DNA of 64,000 nt from Pseudonocardiaceae bacterium (GCA_009379845.1 WHSZ01000030.1:1-64000); one strand, 5' to 3'; positions 1 through 10,527 are shown, numbered from the stretch's first letter. Program-made: numbers and translations. The notes: generated by a model from the sequence alone, not told the origin.

Positions 1-20
1 AGGCTCGGGAGTCCACGGAC

Positions 21-41
21 GACCCCGCCACCGGCGGGGTC
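21..41. terminator. GC-rich hairpin, possible terminator
   Basis: GACCCCGCC-ACC-GGCGGGGTC, 9-bp perfect stem with 3-nt loop, no T-tract. Confidence 0.35.
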
Positions 42-182
42 GCCGCGCAGCAACGCCGACAGGCGCCCTGGACACCCGAGAAGCGACACCATTACCCTCC
101 GCGCACCCCACACCCCCACGCACGGCCGTGAGCCCCACACCCCTTGAAGTTTCAGCGCGCGACACCACGACCCGCGCGGCGG

Positions 183-983
183 TCACGGCTCCTCGAGCAG
201 CCCTTCGCGCAGCTGCTCGAGAGTTCTGGACAGCAGCCGGGATACGTGCATCTGCGAGATCCCGACGCGCTCGGCGATCTGCGTTTGGGTCATGTTGCCG
301 AAGAACCGCAGCATCAGGATATTGCGCTCACGTTCGGGAAGTTCGCGCAGCAGCGGTTGCAGCGATTCGCGATAGTCCACCTGCTGCAGCTCGTTGTCGT
401 ATTCACCCAGCGTGTCGCCAAGCGAGATGGCATCCGAGTCGCTGGTGACCACCTCGTCCATGGACACCGAGTGGTAGGCGTTGCTGGCTTCCAGGCCCTC
501 GTACACGTTCTCCTTGCTCAGCCCGAGATGCTCCGCGATCTCACTCGGAGTCGGTGCCCTGCCAAGGGTTTGGGCGAGCTCGGTGCCCGCGGAGCTCACC
601 GAGAGGTGCAGTTCCTTGAGCCGGCGGGGTACCCGCACGGCCCAACTCGCATCCCGGAAGTGCCGCCGGACCTCGCCCATGATCGTGGGTACCGCGAAGG
701 ACAGGAAGTCCGTTCCGCGTTCCGGGTCGTAGCGGTCCACGGCGTTGATCAGCCCCAGCGTGGCCACCTGGGTCAAGTCGTCACGCTGCTCGCCGCGATT
801 GTTGAAGCGCCGCGCGATGTGTTGTGCCACCGGCAGATGCTCGGTGACCAGCTGGTCGCGCAGCTCGGCGCGGCGCGGATCGTCCGCCTCGAGCGTCGCC
901 ATCTCGGCGAACAACGGCGCCAAGTGCTCGTAGTCGCCGCCTGAAGCCCGGGGACTGGTCTTCGGCTCGTCGGAACGCGTCAC
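183..983 (-). CDS. RNA polymerase sigma factor, SigB/SigF/SigG family
   Basis: QRDDLTQVATLGLINAVDRYDPERGTDFLSFAVPTIMGEVRRHFRD region 2 and C-terminal HTH (TQTQIAERVGISQMHVSRLLSRTL). Confidence 0.93.
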   Translation of the reverse strand: MTRSDEPKTSPRASGGDYEHLAPLFAEMATLEADDPRRAELRDQLVTEHLPVAQHIARRFNNRGEQRDDLTQVATLGLINAVDRYDPERGTDFLSFAVPTIMGEVRRHFRDASWAVRVPRRLKELHLSVSSAGTELAQTLGRAPTPSEIAEHLGLSKENVYEGLEASNAYHSVSMDEVVTSDSDAISLGDTLGEYDNELQQVDYRESLQPLLRELPERERNILMLRFFGNMTQTQIAERVGISQMHVSRLLSRTLEQLREGLLEEP

Positions 984-1420
984 GCCCTGGCCGCCCTCCG
1001 CTTCACGATGTCGATGTGCGCCAGCCGGTGCCCGTTCGCCTTGTCCGGTTGATCCAGCCAGGACTCAGCCGAATCGGTAAGCGTGCTCAGCACCTTCCAA
1101 CCGAAGGACTCCCGGCCGGGCAACTCCTCGCCACGGAAGGGCAGGCTGGCGTGTACGCCGATCTCGTCGGCGCCCAGCCTGAACCGGCAGACCAAAGTGG
1201 ACGACGAGTCGGCTCGCGTGATCAATGTCGAGCACACCTCGTCAACCGCGAGCTTCAGATCGGCGATCGTGTCGAGGTCGAAGTCCTGACCGACCGCGAG
1301 ATTGCTCGCCACCGCACGGATTACCGAGAGATGAGCGAGTTCGGCCTTGACCCGGAGCTCGACGTCGCTCGCGGTGGACGCCTTGCTCTCGGTAACGGAT
1401 TCGGATTGGCTGAGGTTCAC
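980..1420 (-). CDS. Anti-sigma factor, RsbW-like HATPase
   Basis: DLKLAVDEVCSTLI motif; overlaps the sigma factor by 4 nt; the start was trimmed from the ORF track (GTG near DVNLSQ). Confidence 0.8.
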   Translation of the reverse strand: MNLSQSESVTESKASTASDVELRVKAELAHLSVIRAVASNLAVGQDFDLDTIADLKLAVDEVCSTLITRADSSSTLVCRFRLGADEIGVHASLPFRGEELPGRESFGWKVLSTLTDSAESWLDQPDKANGHRLAHIDIVKRRAARA

Positions 1421-1421
1421 G

Positions 1422-2582
1422 TCAACGTTCTCCCAACGGTTGCCTGGTCTCCCGATGCGGCGTGTTGGTAACCAGGCTAATGGCAGACGCCGTATCCGCG
1501 GCGATTTGCAACTCCTCACGGGGCCGGACGACCAGCACCGGCACACGGGCTCGCGGATCGCTCACCGGGCCGTCCTGGTCGCGGTTGCCTCGCAACCCAC
1601 CGGAGATGCCCAGTATCCCGAGGTTGGCACAGACGTCCTCGCGTACTTCGGGCTGGTCCCAGCCGATCTCCCCGGTGAACACCAGGGCGTCGATCCGGTC
1701 GAGGCCGCTCGCCACGGCCGCGACCTCACGTGCGATTAGGCGCCCGAACACCCGCATCGCCAGCTCGGCCGGGCCGTCTCCGTCCCGGCTGGCGCGAACA
1801 AGGTCCCTGGTGTCCGCGGATCGCTCCCCGGAAAGCCCGAGCAGACCGGAATGCCGCTCGAGGCCATCGGCGAGCTCGTCCACACCGAGCTCGGTGTGCC
1901 GTAACAACCACACCAGCATGCCCGGATCGACGCTGCCGGACCGAGTGGTCATCGGCACGCCCTCCAACGGGGTGAGTCCCATCGAGGTGTCCACGCTCGT
2001 GCCGTCCCGCACCGCGCACACCGAGCAGCCGCCGCCGAGATGGGCCAGCACCACTTGGGTGTCGTCTCGCTCGCGCCCGAGCAGGCCGGCCGCCCTGCGC
2101 AGCGCCCACGCGTAGGAAAGGCCGTGGAAGCCGTAGCGTCGCAGGTCCCACCGATCGCGCCACTCGTGGGGCAACGGATAGGTGCTCACCGCGTCCGGTA
2201 GCCCGATGTGGAACGCGGTGTCCGGGCAGACGACGTGCGGTGTTTCGGGAAGCCGCCCGCGCACCGTGTCGAGCAACGACAGTGCCCTCGGCATGTGCAT
2301 CGGGGCCAGCGACTCGGCACGGCGCACCCGCTCCACGACGCGATCGTCCACCGGCGTCGGCTGCCGCACGTCCGGCCCGCCGTGCACAAGGCGGTACCCG
2401 ACGGCGGCTGGTTCACCGCCGCGACGGTGCAGTTCGTCCAGCGCGGCGTTCGTTTCATCCTCGGTTGGCTGATGTTCGGTGCTCACCGAGTCGAGCACCG
2501 TTTCGCCTGCGAGATCCACCAGGTGGGCCTTCAGGCTCGACGAGCCGGGGTTGACCGCGAGCACGGTGCCGGTCACCGGCAT
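1422..2582 (-). CDS. ackA: Acetate kinase
   Basis: VLAVNPGSSSLKAHLVD, RYGFHGLSYAWA, VLAHLGGGCSVCAV, MTTRSGSVDPG motifs; start overlaps the upstream stop (TGATG). Confidence 0.93.
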   Translation of the reverse strand: MPVTGTVLAVNPGSSSLKAHLVDLAGETVLDSVSTEHQPTEDETNAALDELHRRGGEPAAVGYRLVHGGPDVRQPTPVDDRVVERVRRAESLAPMHMPRALSLLDTVRGRLPETPHVVCPDTAFHIGLPDAVSTYPLPHEWRDRWDLRRYGFHGLSYAWALRRAAGLLGRERDDTQVVLAHLGGGCSVCAVRDGTSVDTSMGLTPLEGVPMTTRSGSVDPGMLVWLLRHTELGVDELADGLERHSGLLGLSGERSADTRDLVRASRDGDGPAELAMRVFGRLIAREVAAVASGLDRIDALVFTGEIGWDQPEVREDVCANLGILGISGGLRGNRDQDGPVSDPRARVPVLVVRPREELQIAADTASAISLVTNTPHRETRQPLGER

Positions 2583-4993
2583 CACCCCGCCCACTGCCAC
2601 TCGGTGAACTCGGGTGGATCCTCACCGTCCCGGTACGCGCGGGCGAGCAACCGATCGCGGGTGCGGGCCAGCTCCTCGGCCACCCCGCCACCGAGCGATG
2701 ACCAGCCGCGGGCCCGCGATACCGCGGCCGCGGCGAGGTCGTAGCGGCTCATCCGGTTGCTGGCGAGCAGGTCGAACGGGGTGGTCGTGGTGCCCTCCTC
2801 GAGATAACCGTGTACGTGGAAGCGGTTCGGGCGGGTGCGCCCGTGCAGCAGTTCGTGCACCGCCGATGGGTAGCCGTGGAAGGCGAACACCACGGGGACC
2901 TCGGCGCCGAAACACGCCTCGAAGTCCGCCTCGGTCATGCCCTGCGGATGCTTCTCGTTGGGGGACAGGGTGAGCAGGTCCACCACGTTGACCACCCTTA
3001 CCCGCAGCTCCGGCGCCGAGGAGCGGAGCAGGGACACCGCGGCGAGCGTCTCGGTGGTGGGGATGTTGCCCGCGCACGCCAGCACCACGTCCGGCTCTCC
3101 GCCGCCGTCGGTGCTGGCCCATTCCCAGATTCCGGCGCCGGCACGGCAGTGTTGCCGGGCGGAGTCAAGGTCCAGCCACTGCGGGCTGCTGTTCTTGCCT
3201 GCCACCACCACGTTGATCAGATCGGTGGAGGCAAGGCAGCGGCGCATGGTGACCAGCAGGGTGTTCGCGTCCGGCGGCAGGTAGACCCGTGACACGGATT
3301 CCTTCTTGTTCAGCAGGTTGTTGATGAACCCCGGGCCCTGATGGCTGTAGCCGTTGTGTTCCTGGCGCCAGCCCTCACTGGTCAACAGGTAGTTCAAGCT
3401 CGCGACCGGCTCCCGCCAGTGCACCTCGCGCGCCATCTTCAGGAACTTGGCGTACTGGTTCACCATTCCATCTACAATGGACACGAAGGCTTCATAGCAG
3501 GGGAAGACGCCGTGCCGCCCGGTCAGCAGGTAGCCCTGCAGCCAGCCCTGGCAGAGGTGTTCGGAGAGCACTTCCATGACGCGCCCGCCGGATGAGAAGT
3601 GCTCGGCGTACTCGTCGGTCGGCCACGAGGCCGCGCGCGGTGTCGCGTTCAGCACCGCCCCGAGCCGGTTGGAGTTCAGCTCGTCGGGGCACATCACCCG
3701 GAAATCTCGCCGATCCTCGGTGCGGCGCATCAGCTCGGCGAGCCATTCGCCGAGCACCGGTGTGGCGCCGGCCCGCGCGCCACCCGGCTCGGGAACATCG
3801 ACGGCGTGCGATTCGAGTTCGGGCAGCGGAAGGTCGTCGCGTAGCAGCCCACCGTTGGTCCGTGCCGCCGCGCCGAGCCGCACCTGGCCGCTCGGTGGAA
3901 CGCCGAGTACGTCGTCGTGCGGCCGGCCGGATTCGTCGAACAGCTCTTCCGGACGGTAGGAGCGCAGCCACGCCTCCACCAGCCGCAGCTCCTCGTCACT
4001 GGAATGCGCCGCGTCCAACGGTACCTGGTGCGCGTGGAAAGTGCCGGCCAGCGGGGTTCCGGACGCGTCGTAGTCCGGCGCGCCCCAGCCTTTCGGGCTG
4101 CGCAGGATGATCATCGGCCATACCGGGCGCCCCCGGTGCTCACCGCGCGCCCAACGGTCCCGCAACCCGGCGATCTCGGCGTGCGCCCAGTCCATCGCTT
4201 CGCCGAGCGCGGCGTCCGGACTGCCCGCCTTCGTGACGTCCACAATGTACGGTGACCAGCCGCAGCCGTGGAAGTAGGCGACGAGCTCCTCGTCGTCCAT
4301 CGAGGCGTACACCGTCGGCGAGGAGATCTTGTGCCCGTTCAGGTGCAGGATCGGCAGCACCGAGCCGTCCGTTGCCGGGTCGTGGAACTTGGTGCACTGC
4401 CAGGAAGCCGCTGTCGGGCCGGTTTCCGCTTCGCCGTCCCCCACGATGCACGCGACGAGCAGCTCCGGATCGTCCAGCGCGGCGCCGAACGCGGTGGCGA
4501 GCGCGTAACCGAGCTCGCCGCCCTCGTGGATGACGCCAGGAACCTCCGGGGAGAGGTGGCTGGGAAACCCGCCGGGCCAGGAAAACCGCCGCACCAGCTC
4601 GGCCATCCCGGAGCCGTCCCTGCGAAGGGCGTCATCGTACTCCGCGTGCGTGCCCTCCAACCACAGGTTGGCGTGGATGGCGGGTGCCCCATGCCCCGGT
4701 CCGGTGACAAGTATGGTGCGCTGACCGCTCCGCCGCACCAGCCGATTTAGTCCACTGTAGACAAGATTGATGCCGGGGCAGGTTCCCCAGTGACCGAGCA
4801 GCCTCGGCTTGAGGTGTTCCCTGCGCAGCGGTTCGTGCAGCAACACGTTGTCCCGCAAGTAGATCATGGCCGCGGACAGGTAGTCGCACGCGCGCCGGTA
4901 GCGGCTCAGTGTGTCCTGGTGAGGGGTGCCCTGGCGAGCGGCCTGGTGGCGAGAATCGGGTGTGGTCACCGCCTGTTCGGCCACTCCCGTCAC
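2582..4993 (-). CDS. xfp: Phosphoketolase (xylulose-5-P/fructose-6-P)
   Basis: LLGHWGTCPGINLVYSGLNRL, GPGHGAPA, EGGELGYALATAFGAALD, GDGEAETGP, YSHQGPGFINNLLNKK. Confidence 0.95.
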   Translation of the reverse strand: MTGVAEQAVTTPDSRHQAARQGTPHQDTLSRYRRACDYLSAAMIYLRDNVLLHEPLRREHLKPRLLGHWGTCPGINLVYSGLNRLVRRSGQRTILVTGPGHGAPAIHANLWLEGTHAEYDDALRRDGSGMAELVRRFSWPGGFPSHLSPEVPGVIHEGGELGYALATAFGAALDDPELLVACIVGDGEAETGPTAASWQCTKFHDPATDGSVLPILHLNGHKISSPTVYASMDDEELVAYFHGCGWSPYIVDVTKAGSPDAALGEAMDWAHAEIAGLRDRWARGEHRGRPVWPMIILRSPKGWGAPDYDASGTPLAGTFHAHQVPLDAAHSSDEELRLVEAWLRSYRPEELFDESGRPHDDVLGVPPSGQVRLGAAARTNGGLLRDDLPLPELESHAVDVPEPGGARAGATPVLGEWLAELMRRTEDRRDFRVMCPDELNSNRLGAVLNATPRAASWPTDEYAEHFSSGGRVMEVLSEHLCQGWLQGYLLTGRHGVFPCYEAFVSIVDGMVNQYAKFLKMAREVHWREPVASLNYLLTSEGWRQEHNGYSHQGPGFINNLLNKKESVSRVYLPPDANTLLVTMRRCLASTDLINVVVAGKNSSPQWLDLDSARQHCRAGAGIWEWASTDGGGEPDVVLACAGNIPTTETLAAVSLLRSSAPELRVRVVNVVDLLTLSPNEKHPQGMTEADFEACFGAEVPVVFAFHGYPSAVHELLHGRTRPNRFHVHGYLEEGTTTTPFDLLASNRMSRYDLAAAAVSRARGWSSLGGGVAEELARTRDRLLARAYRDGEDPPEFTEWQWAG

Positions 4994-5571
4994 AGTTCCT
5001 CCCGCCGCCTCGCCTCGGACAGCACACCGTCACCCGTGGAGTCTGTCGGTGGGTTGCTCAACGCGGCCGTGCCGCCCCGGTCGGCGACCCCGGCGCCGCG
5101 CGGCTCGCCCTGCTGCCCGGCACGTGGCACCTCACCGCGCCAGCCGCCGCTTTCCTGCCCGCGCCCCTCGAGGAACTCCCCGAACCGCTGCAGATCGGCG
5201 GAAATCTGGCGGCCGAGCATGCCGATGCCCGCGGCTATCTTCTCCGGAAGAGAATCCGGGTGGTACTCCATCTGCAGATGTACGCGGGTGGTCTCCTCGT
5301 CGATACGATGGAAGGTCACCACACCGCCATGTTCCGCACCGTGCACCGAGCGCCACGCGATCCGCTCGTCCGGACGCTGCTCGGTGATCTCCGCCTCGAA
5401 AGCGCGGGTAACGCCGCCGATGCGGGTTTCCCAATGCGTACGAGTGGGGCTGAGCTGGCGGATCTTATGCACACCGCCCATGAACCGCGGGAAGGCCTCG
5501 AACTGCGTCCACTGGTTGTACACCGCTCGCAGCGGCATCCGCACGTCCACGGACTTCTGGATACTGGTCAC
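4990..5571 (-). CDS. SRPBCC family (polyketide cyclase/dehydrase-like) protein
   Basis: SVDVRMPLRAVYNQWTQFEAFPRFMGGVHKIRQL, typical SRPBCC N-terminus. Confidence 0.8.
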   Translation of the reverse strand: MTSIQKSVDVRMPLRAVYNQWTQFEAFPRFMGGVHKIRQLSPTRTHWETRIGGVTRAFEAEITEQRPDERIAWRSVHGAEHGGVVTFHRIDEETTRVHLQMEYHPDSLPEKIAAGIGMLGRQISADLQRFGEFLEGRGQESGGWRGEVPRAGQQGEPRGAGVADRGGTAALSNPPTDSTGDGVLSEARRREEL

Positions 5572-5811
5572 GCTGGCCTCCTCGCGGCCGCTCGTCAGGC
5601 CTCCTATCCTGAGCGGTTACCCGATTCCCACGTCATTACACGAAGCGGCGGGTTTTCCTCGACTGATCCACCCCTCTTCTATGCCGATACGCGTTTTACT
5701 GGCTCCTTCTCAGGAAAACACCCAGGGCATGGAAACGACTTCGGACCCGCGTCCCGTGCTTCTCGCGCAGGTCAGTCGATGAGGGCACCGCAACAGGTTT
5801 GGAGGTGAGCA

Positions 5812-7044
5812 ATGAGGATCGGCATGGTTTCCGAACACGCCAGCCCGCTGGTCGCGCTGGGGGACGTCGACGCGGGGGGACAGAATCTGCACGTCGCCGA
5901 GTTGTCCACGGTGCTGAGCCGGGCAGGACACGACGTCACGGTGTACACCCGCCGGGACGATCCCGACCTGCCCGAGGAAGTGCGCACCGATGCGGGTTAC
6001 CGCGTGGTGCACGTGCCGGCCGGGCCGCCGAGGCCGGTGCCAAAGGACCAGCTGTTTCCGCACATGGGCGACTTCGCACGGTTCATCGAGCAGCGCTGGC
6101 AAGCGGAGCGGCCCGACGTGGTCCACTCGCATTTCTGGATGTCCGGTCTGGCTTCGGTGCTGGCCGCGCGATCGACGGGAATTCCGGTCGTACACACGTT
6201 TCACACGCTCGGGATGGTGAAGCGGCGGCACCAGGATGGCGCGGACACCAGTCCCGAGGAGCGGATCGCCATGGAGCGAACCGTCGGCAAGCAGGCCGAC
6301 CGCATCGCGGCCACCTGCTCGGACGAGGTGTTCGAGCAGATCCGGATGGGCGTGCCACGCTCCCGCATCTCGGTGGTGCCGTGCGGCGTCGACGTCGATC
6401 GGTTCACGCCGAATGGTGAAGCCGCGCCGAAGGAGCACAAGCACCGGCTTGTCGCCGTCGGACGACTGGTGCCACGTAAGGGATTCGACACGGCAATCAG
6501 TGCGCTGCGGTCCATTCCGGACACCGAGCTGGTGATCGCGGGTGGCCCGGACGAGGGGCGGCTCGGCGACGACCCGGAAGCGAACCGGTTGCTTGAGCAC
6601 GCCGAGCGGACGGGCGTGGCCGATCGGGTCTTGCTGGCAGGGCAGGTGCTTCGCAAGGACTTGCCGGCGCTGCTCCGCTCGGCGGACGCCGTGGTGTGCA
6701 CCCCGTGGTACGAGCCGTTCGGGATGGTGCCGCTCGAGGCGATGGCCTGTGGCGTTCCGGTGGTCGCGGCCGCTGTCGGTGGCCTGACCGACACCGTTGT
6801 GGACGGCGTGACCGGCGTCCACGTGCCTGCTCAGCGCCCGGATGCGCTGGCTACCAAACTGCGCGGTCTGCTCGCCGATCCGGCGCGGCGGGACGCGTAC
6901 GGCATCGCCGGATGTGATCGGGCGCGTTCGCGGTATTCCTGGGATCGCGTCGGCATGGACACGGTGCAGGTGTACGAGCGGGCGGGTGCGGTGCCTGCCG
7001 GTGCCGCGGCGCCTGCCGAGGAGATGGCTGGTGAGGTGCTATGA
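5812..7044 (+). CDS. Glycosyltransferase (GT4/GT1-type)
   Basis: HVPAGPPRPVPKDQLFPHMGDFARF, EPFGMVPLEAMACGVPVVAAAVGGLTDTVVDGVTG. Confidence 0.9.
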   Translation: MRIGMVSEHASPLVALGDVDAGGQNLHVAELSTVLSRAGHDVTVYTRRDDPDLPEEVRTDAGYRVVHVPAGPPRPVPKDQLFPHMGDFARFIEQRWQAERPDVVHSHFWMSGLASVLAARSTGIPVVHTFHTLGMVKRRHQDGADTSPEERIAMERTVGKQADRIAATCSDEVFEQIRMGVPRSRISVVPCGVDVDRFTPNGEAAPKEHKHRLVAVGRLVPRKGFDTAISALRSIPDTELVIAGGPDEGRLGDDPEANRLLEHAERTGVADRVLLAGQVLRKDLPALLRSADAVVCTPWYEPFGMVPLEAMACGVPVVAAAVGGLTDTVVDGVTGVHVPAQRPDALATKLRGLLADPARRDAYGIAGCDRARSRYSWDRVGMDTVQVYERAGAVPAGAAAPAEEMAGEVL

Positions 7045-7080
7045 GCGTGCTCGGTAGGCCGTCCCCACCAGGCATGCTTA

Positions 7081-8208
7081 TCACCTGTTCTTTTCCTTGG
7101 TCGGCAGCAGATCTATCACGTCCGGGAGCACTTCGCGCGCGGAAACCGATGCCACAACCGACCCGTCGTGCTCGCAGCCCGTCCCATCGAAGCCGGCGTA
7201 TTCCACGTCGCACAGCGGGCAGCGCGCCGCCGTGGACACGTGCACCCGGTGCCGGTCCCGCCCGAGGGGACCGGCGTTGATCAGGTTGGCCGCCCAGTAG
7301 ACGCTCACCGTCGGGGTGCCCACCGCGTCCGCCAGGTGCCGGGGACCGCTGTCGTTGGCCAGCAGCACTTCGCTGCGGGCGAGTACCCCGGTCAGCCCGG
7401 CCCCGCTCAGGACGCCAGCGAGCGGTCGCACGGTGTCGTGCGCGGTCCTCGGCAGCCGATCCCGGCACGCCGTGGCGAGTTCCCGCACCAGCTGCCTCTC
7501 GTCGGCCGAGCCCACGATCGCGATGCCCGTGCCGCCATCGGCCGCGGCCACCGCGACCTCCGCGAACCGCTCGACAGGCCAGCGCCTGCGCGGATCGGTG
7601 CCGCCGGGATGGACGGTCAGCACCGGCTCGGGCAGGCCGGCCAGCGCCGCACTGCCCTCCGCGAGATCCTGGTCGGTCACCGCCACCCGTGGGCGCAGCA
7701 CGGTGGGCTCCGCACCAGCCAGCCCAGCGATCTCCAGCACCCGGAACACATCGTGCTGCCGCGTGTCGTAAGGCACGGTGCGGTCCAGTGCCCCGGCGTC
7801 CGGTGCCCGCGCCCCGACGCTCAGCCGGGCCTGCAGGCGCTGCACAAAGCCGTTCGACCACGTGCCGCCATCGTGCAGCTGCACGGCTACATCGACGGGC
7901 CGGGCCCGTTCCAGCAGCCGCCGCTTCGCTGGTTCACCGGGTTCGGCCGACACAGCGGACCGTGGTAATGCCAGCACGGTGTCCACCGGACTTGGCCGGC
8001 AACCAAGCAACGCCGCATGACCTGGCGAACCGATCATGACCAACTCCGCCTGCGGGTAGGCATCCGCGAGGGCTTGGATCGCGGGCATGGCCAGCAGCAG
8101 ATCGCCGAGCCCGCCGCCACGCAGCACCACGATGCGCCGAACGTCCGGCAGTCGTGCCGCGGCCGGCCCGGCCGCTACCGAGCTCGGGGCCGGCTGCCCC
8201 GGGAGCAC
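7081..8208 (-). CDS. Glycosyltransferase family 9 (heptosyltransferase-like)
   Basis: RRIVVLRGGGLGDLLLAMPAIQALADAYP; VLTVHPGGTDPRRRWPVERFAEVA; AGGAGGTGATG-GTG ribosome-binding site/start. Confidence 0.85.
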   Translation of the reverse strand: MLPGQPAPSSVAAGPAAARLPDVRRIVVLRGGGLGDLLLAMPAIQALADAYPQAELVMIGSPGHAALLGCRPSPVDTVLALPRSAVSAEPGEPAKRRLLERARPVDVAVQLHDGGTWSNGFVQRLQARLSVGARAPDAGALDRTVPYDTRQHDVFRVLEIAGLAGAEPTVLRPRVAVTDQDLAEGSAALAGLPEPVLTVHPGGTDPRRRWPVERFAEVAVAAADGGTGIAIVGSADERQLVRELATACRDRLPRTAHDTVRPLAGVLSGAGLTGVLARSEVLLANDSGPRHLADAVGTPTVSVYWAANLINAGPLGRDRHRVHVSTAARCPLCDVEYAGFDGTGCEHDGSVVASVSAREVLPDVIDLLPTKEKNR

Positions 8209-8338
8209 ACCATCACCTCCTAGGAGGGGTTCCGACCTGCCGCGCGGGATTCCCGATTCGCCCGGAGGCCAAACCAGGTGTGCACCGCCGACCTGCGGGT
8301 AGCCGAGGCCCGACGGCCCGAGGAACAAACGGGGAGGT

Positions 8339-8378
8339 GCCGGCTGACCGGGGGCCGGCCGACCGAGGGTCAGCCGGC
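8339..8378 (-). terminator. Inverted repeat downstream of the STAS gene
   Basis: GCCGGCTGACC ... GGTCAGCCGGC, 11-bp perfect stem, 18-nt loop. Confidence 0.5.
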
Positions 8379-8394
8379 CGGGCCAGCCGTTACG

Positions 8395-8826
8395 TCATGC
8401 GGCGACGGCGTCCATCGCATCGTCGACGGTTTCGTACAGCGGAAGGGCGTCGTCCAGCCCGGTCGCCTGGAGTGGGCGGGTCACCGCGTGGCGAGACGCC
8501 ACGACCGCCCATTTCAGCTCGGTCTTCGCGACCCGGGTGCCGGTTTCCACCAGCACCGACAGGCCGGACGAGCCGAGAAAGCCAACGCCGTCCAAGTCGA
8601 GGACCAGCCCGCCGGCACCCGAGAGGTGCTCATCGATGCATTCCCGCAACGTCGGCGCGGCGAGGATGTCCACCTCGCCGCTGACGTGCGCGAGCACCAC
8701 ACCACGAGTCGGTCGCTCTACATCGATACGGATCGCTTGCCCGGGTGGGGGAGTCTGTCCGGGTTCCGGGTGGGTGCCGGACCCGCCAGCCGATTCCGCG
8801 ACCGGTTCCAGATTCTGGTTTCGCAC
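8395..8826 (-). CDS. STAS-domain protein (anti-sigma factor antagonist)
   Basis: VVLAHVSGEVDILAAPTLRECIDEHL...LVLDLDGVGFLGSSGLSVLVE. Confidence 0.85.
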   Translation of the reverse strand: MRNQNLEPVAESAGGSGTHPEPGQTPPPGQAIRIDVERPTRGVVLAHVSGEVDILAAPTLRECIDEHLSGAGGLVLDLDGVGFLGSSGLSVLVETGTRVAKTELKWAVVASRHAVTRPLQATGLDDALPLYETVDDAMDAVAA

Positions 8827-9078
8827 CTGCGTGCTCCCTTACTTGTCGCGGACCTGACCGGGAGCGAATGGCGATGACGAGCCAGCATGTACGGGGCACT
8901 GAGCGGTGTGCCAGCGACTCGATGTGAACTCGCCCGCCGTGGTCCCGGCGCGGCTGTCTGCTCAACCGCTCGTTTTCCACCGTACGGAGCTTCGGATCAG
9001 CACACAACCGAAGGCGGCGTAGGCCACCGATCGGGTGGCCGTGATCGACGAAATCGCTTCTCCATCGGGGCACGCATG

Positions 9079-9270
9079 TCATTCGCCTCGGTTGCCGTGT
9101 GGCGACTCCCGGTTGCCGAGCGGCGGAACGTCCGGATCGTCGTCGGCAGGCGGCTCGGGATCGCGCCACTCTTCGGCCCGGTTAGGCCGGTTGCCGCGCA
9201 GGGTGCCCTCCAGTTCGTGCTTGAGTTCGTCGTCCTGGCGGGGCGCGTGTCGATCGCTTCCGCGGTGCAT
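9079..9270 (-). CDS. Small acidic conserved hypothetical protein
   Basis: 63-aa ORF between genes on the same strand; recognisable DDELKHELEGTLRGNRPNRAEEWRDPEP. Confidence 0.55.
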   Translation of the reverse strand: MHRGSDRHAPRQDDELKHELEGTLRGNRPNRAEEWRDPEPPADDDPDVPPLGNRESPHGNRGE

Positions 9271-9291
9271 AGGACTCCCTTCGTTGCGGGA

Positions 9292-10401
9292 TCAGGGATG
9301 GCGCAGCAGGACCCCGATCCCGTCGGTCAGTGCGAGCTCGTCCGGCTCGCACACGAGTTCGGCGTTCACCGCTATGGCGGCCATCGGGATGGCTTCGTCC
9401 GCACGCTGCTTGCTCGGTTCGCCGGTGCCCAGCTCGTCGGATTCGTGCAGTGCGACCTGTGCGGGATCCGTCCCTGCCCAGATCAGCCGATCCGCCACTT
9501 GCGGATCGCTGATCAGCACGGTGGCCGCGTTCGCCGTGCGGAGCACCGGGATGGCTTGATCCAGGCCCTGCACGGCCAGCCCGCCGTCCCGCTCGAACTC
9601 CGCGTGGAACCGTTCGACGAGATCTCGCAGCTGCGCATTGCGTTGCTGGGCAAGGGTCTCGTTCACCTCATCGTCCAGCGCGGCGAGGTCGGTATGCTCG
9701 TCCAGCCTGCCGGTGTCCGGGTTGCTGTCCAGCTCATGCGCCATGTCGCGGGAACGCGGGGAGAGCGCATCGCGCAACGCACGGCGAGCCTGCACCTCGC
9801 CGGCGATCACCAGGGTCCGCGCGCCGACCCGGCTGACCAGTTGGTCCACTTCGTGCGCGACGTCGGTGATGTTGTGTTTCACGGTTTCCTCGGCGTGTTT
9901 TTGCATGCTGCGGTGCGCCTCGCCGCCGGCGCGCGCCTTGTGAACCGGATGGTCCTCGCCTCGAACCGTGGGCGTGGCCAACGTTTCGCCGTTGCGGTCA
10001 ACCGCACGCAGGTTCGCGCCCGTGCTGTCAACCAGCGCGACCACATGGGAAACCGGCTGGGCGGAGTGCCGCGCGAGCGGCAGTAGGTATGGCAACGGGG
10101 AGTAGCGAACGACGGAACGAGGCGGCGGTTCCGCGAGCACGCGATCGACCTGCACACCGTCCGCGTTCGCGATGATCGCGCGACCGGACCGGCCGACCGC
10201 GGGCGGACCGCTGGCGACGGCGTCGTCCAGCAGACTCAGCAGGCTCTCCGGTGCGCCGTCCGCGGCCAGCTGGTCGCGCAGCGCCCGCCAGCGCAGCTCC
10301 AGTTGTTTGGCCGCGTCTTCGGTGTCGTGAGAGCTGTCGAAGTAGATGGACGCGAACGGTCCGGTGGCCGTGGTCAGCTCACGCAGCGGCGCGGTGTGCA
10401 C
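9292..10401 (-). CDS. Vms1/ANKZF1-like (baeRF / Rv2629-type) release-factor-fold protein
   Basis: ASIYFDSSHDTEDAAKQLELRWRALRDQLAADGA..., LSRVGARTLVIAGEVQARRAL; GAGGAG ribosome-binding site before GTG at 10401. Confidence 0.7.
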   Translation of the reverse strand: MHTAPLRELTTATGPFASIYFDSSHDTEDAAKQLELRWRALRDQLAADGAPESLLSLLDDAVASGPPAVGRSGRAIIANADGVQVDRVLAEPPPRSVVRYSPLPYLLPLARHSAQPVSHVVALVDSTGANLRAVDRNGETLATPTVRGEDHPVHKARAGGEAHRSMQKHAEETVKHNITDVAHEVDQLVSRVGARTLVIAGEVQARRALRDALSPRSRDMAHELDSNPDTGRLDEHTDLAALDDEVNETLAQQRNAQLRDLVERFHAEFERDGGLAVQGLDQAIPVLRTANAATVLISDPQVADRLIWAGTDPAQVALHESDELGTGEPSKQRADEAIPMAAIAVNAELVCEPDELALTDGIGVLLRHP

Positions 10402-10527
10402 TACTGCCTCCTCATTCACGACTGTGTGTCGCCAGCGGGATACCCGGCCTCCGGTGCCGCCAATCGCGGTTGAGCTCGCGAGCGATTGGGTACCAGGACG
10501 GCGAAACCGCCGCGTGAGGAGGACGAC

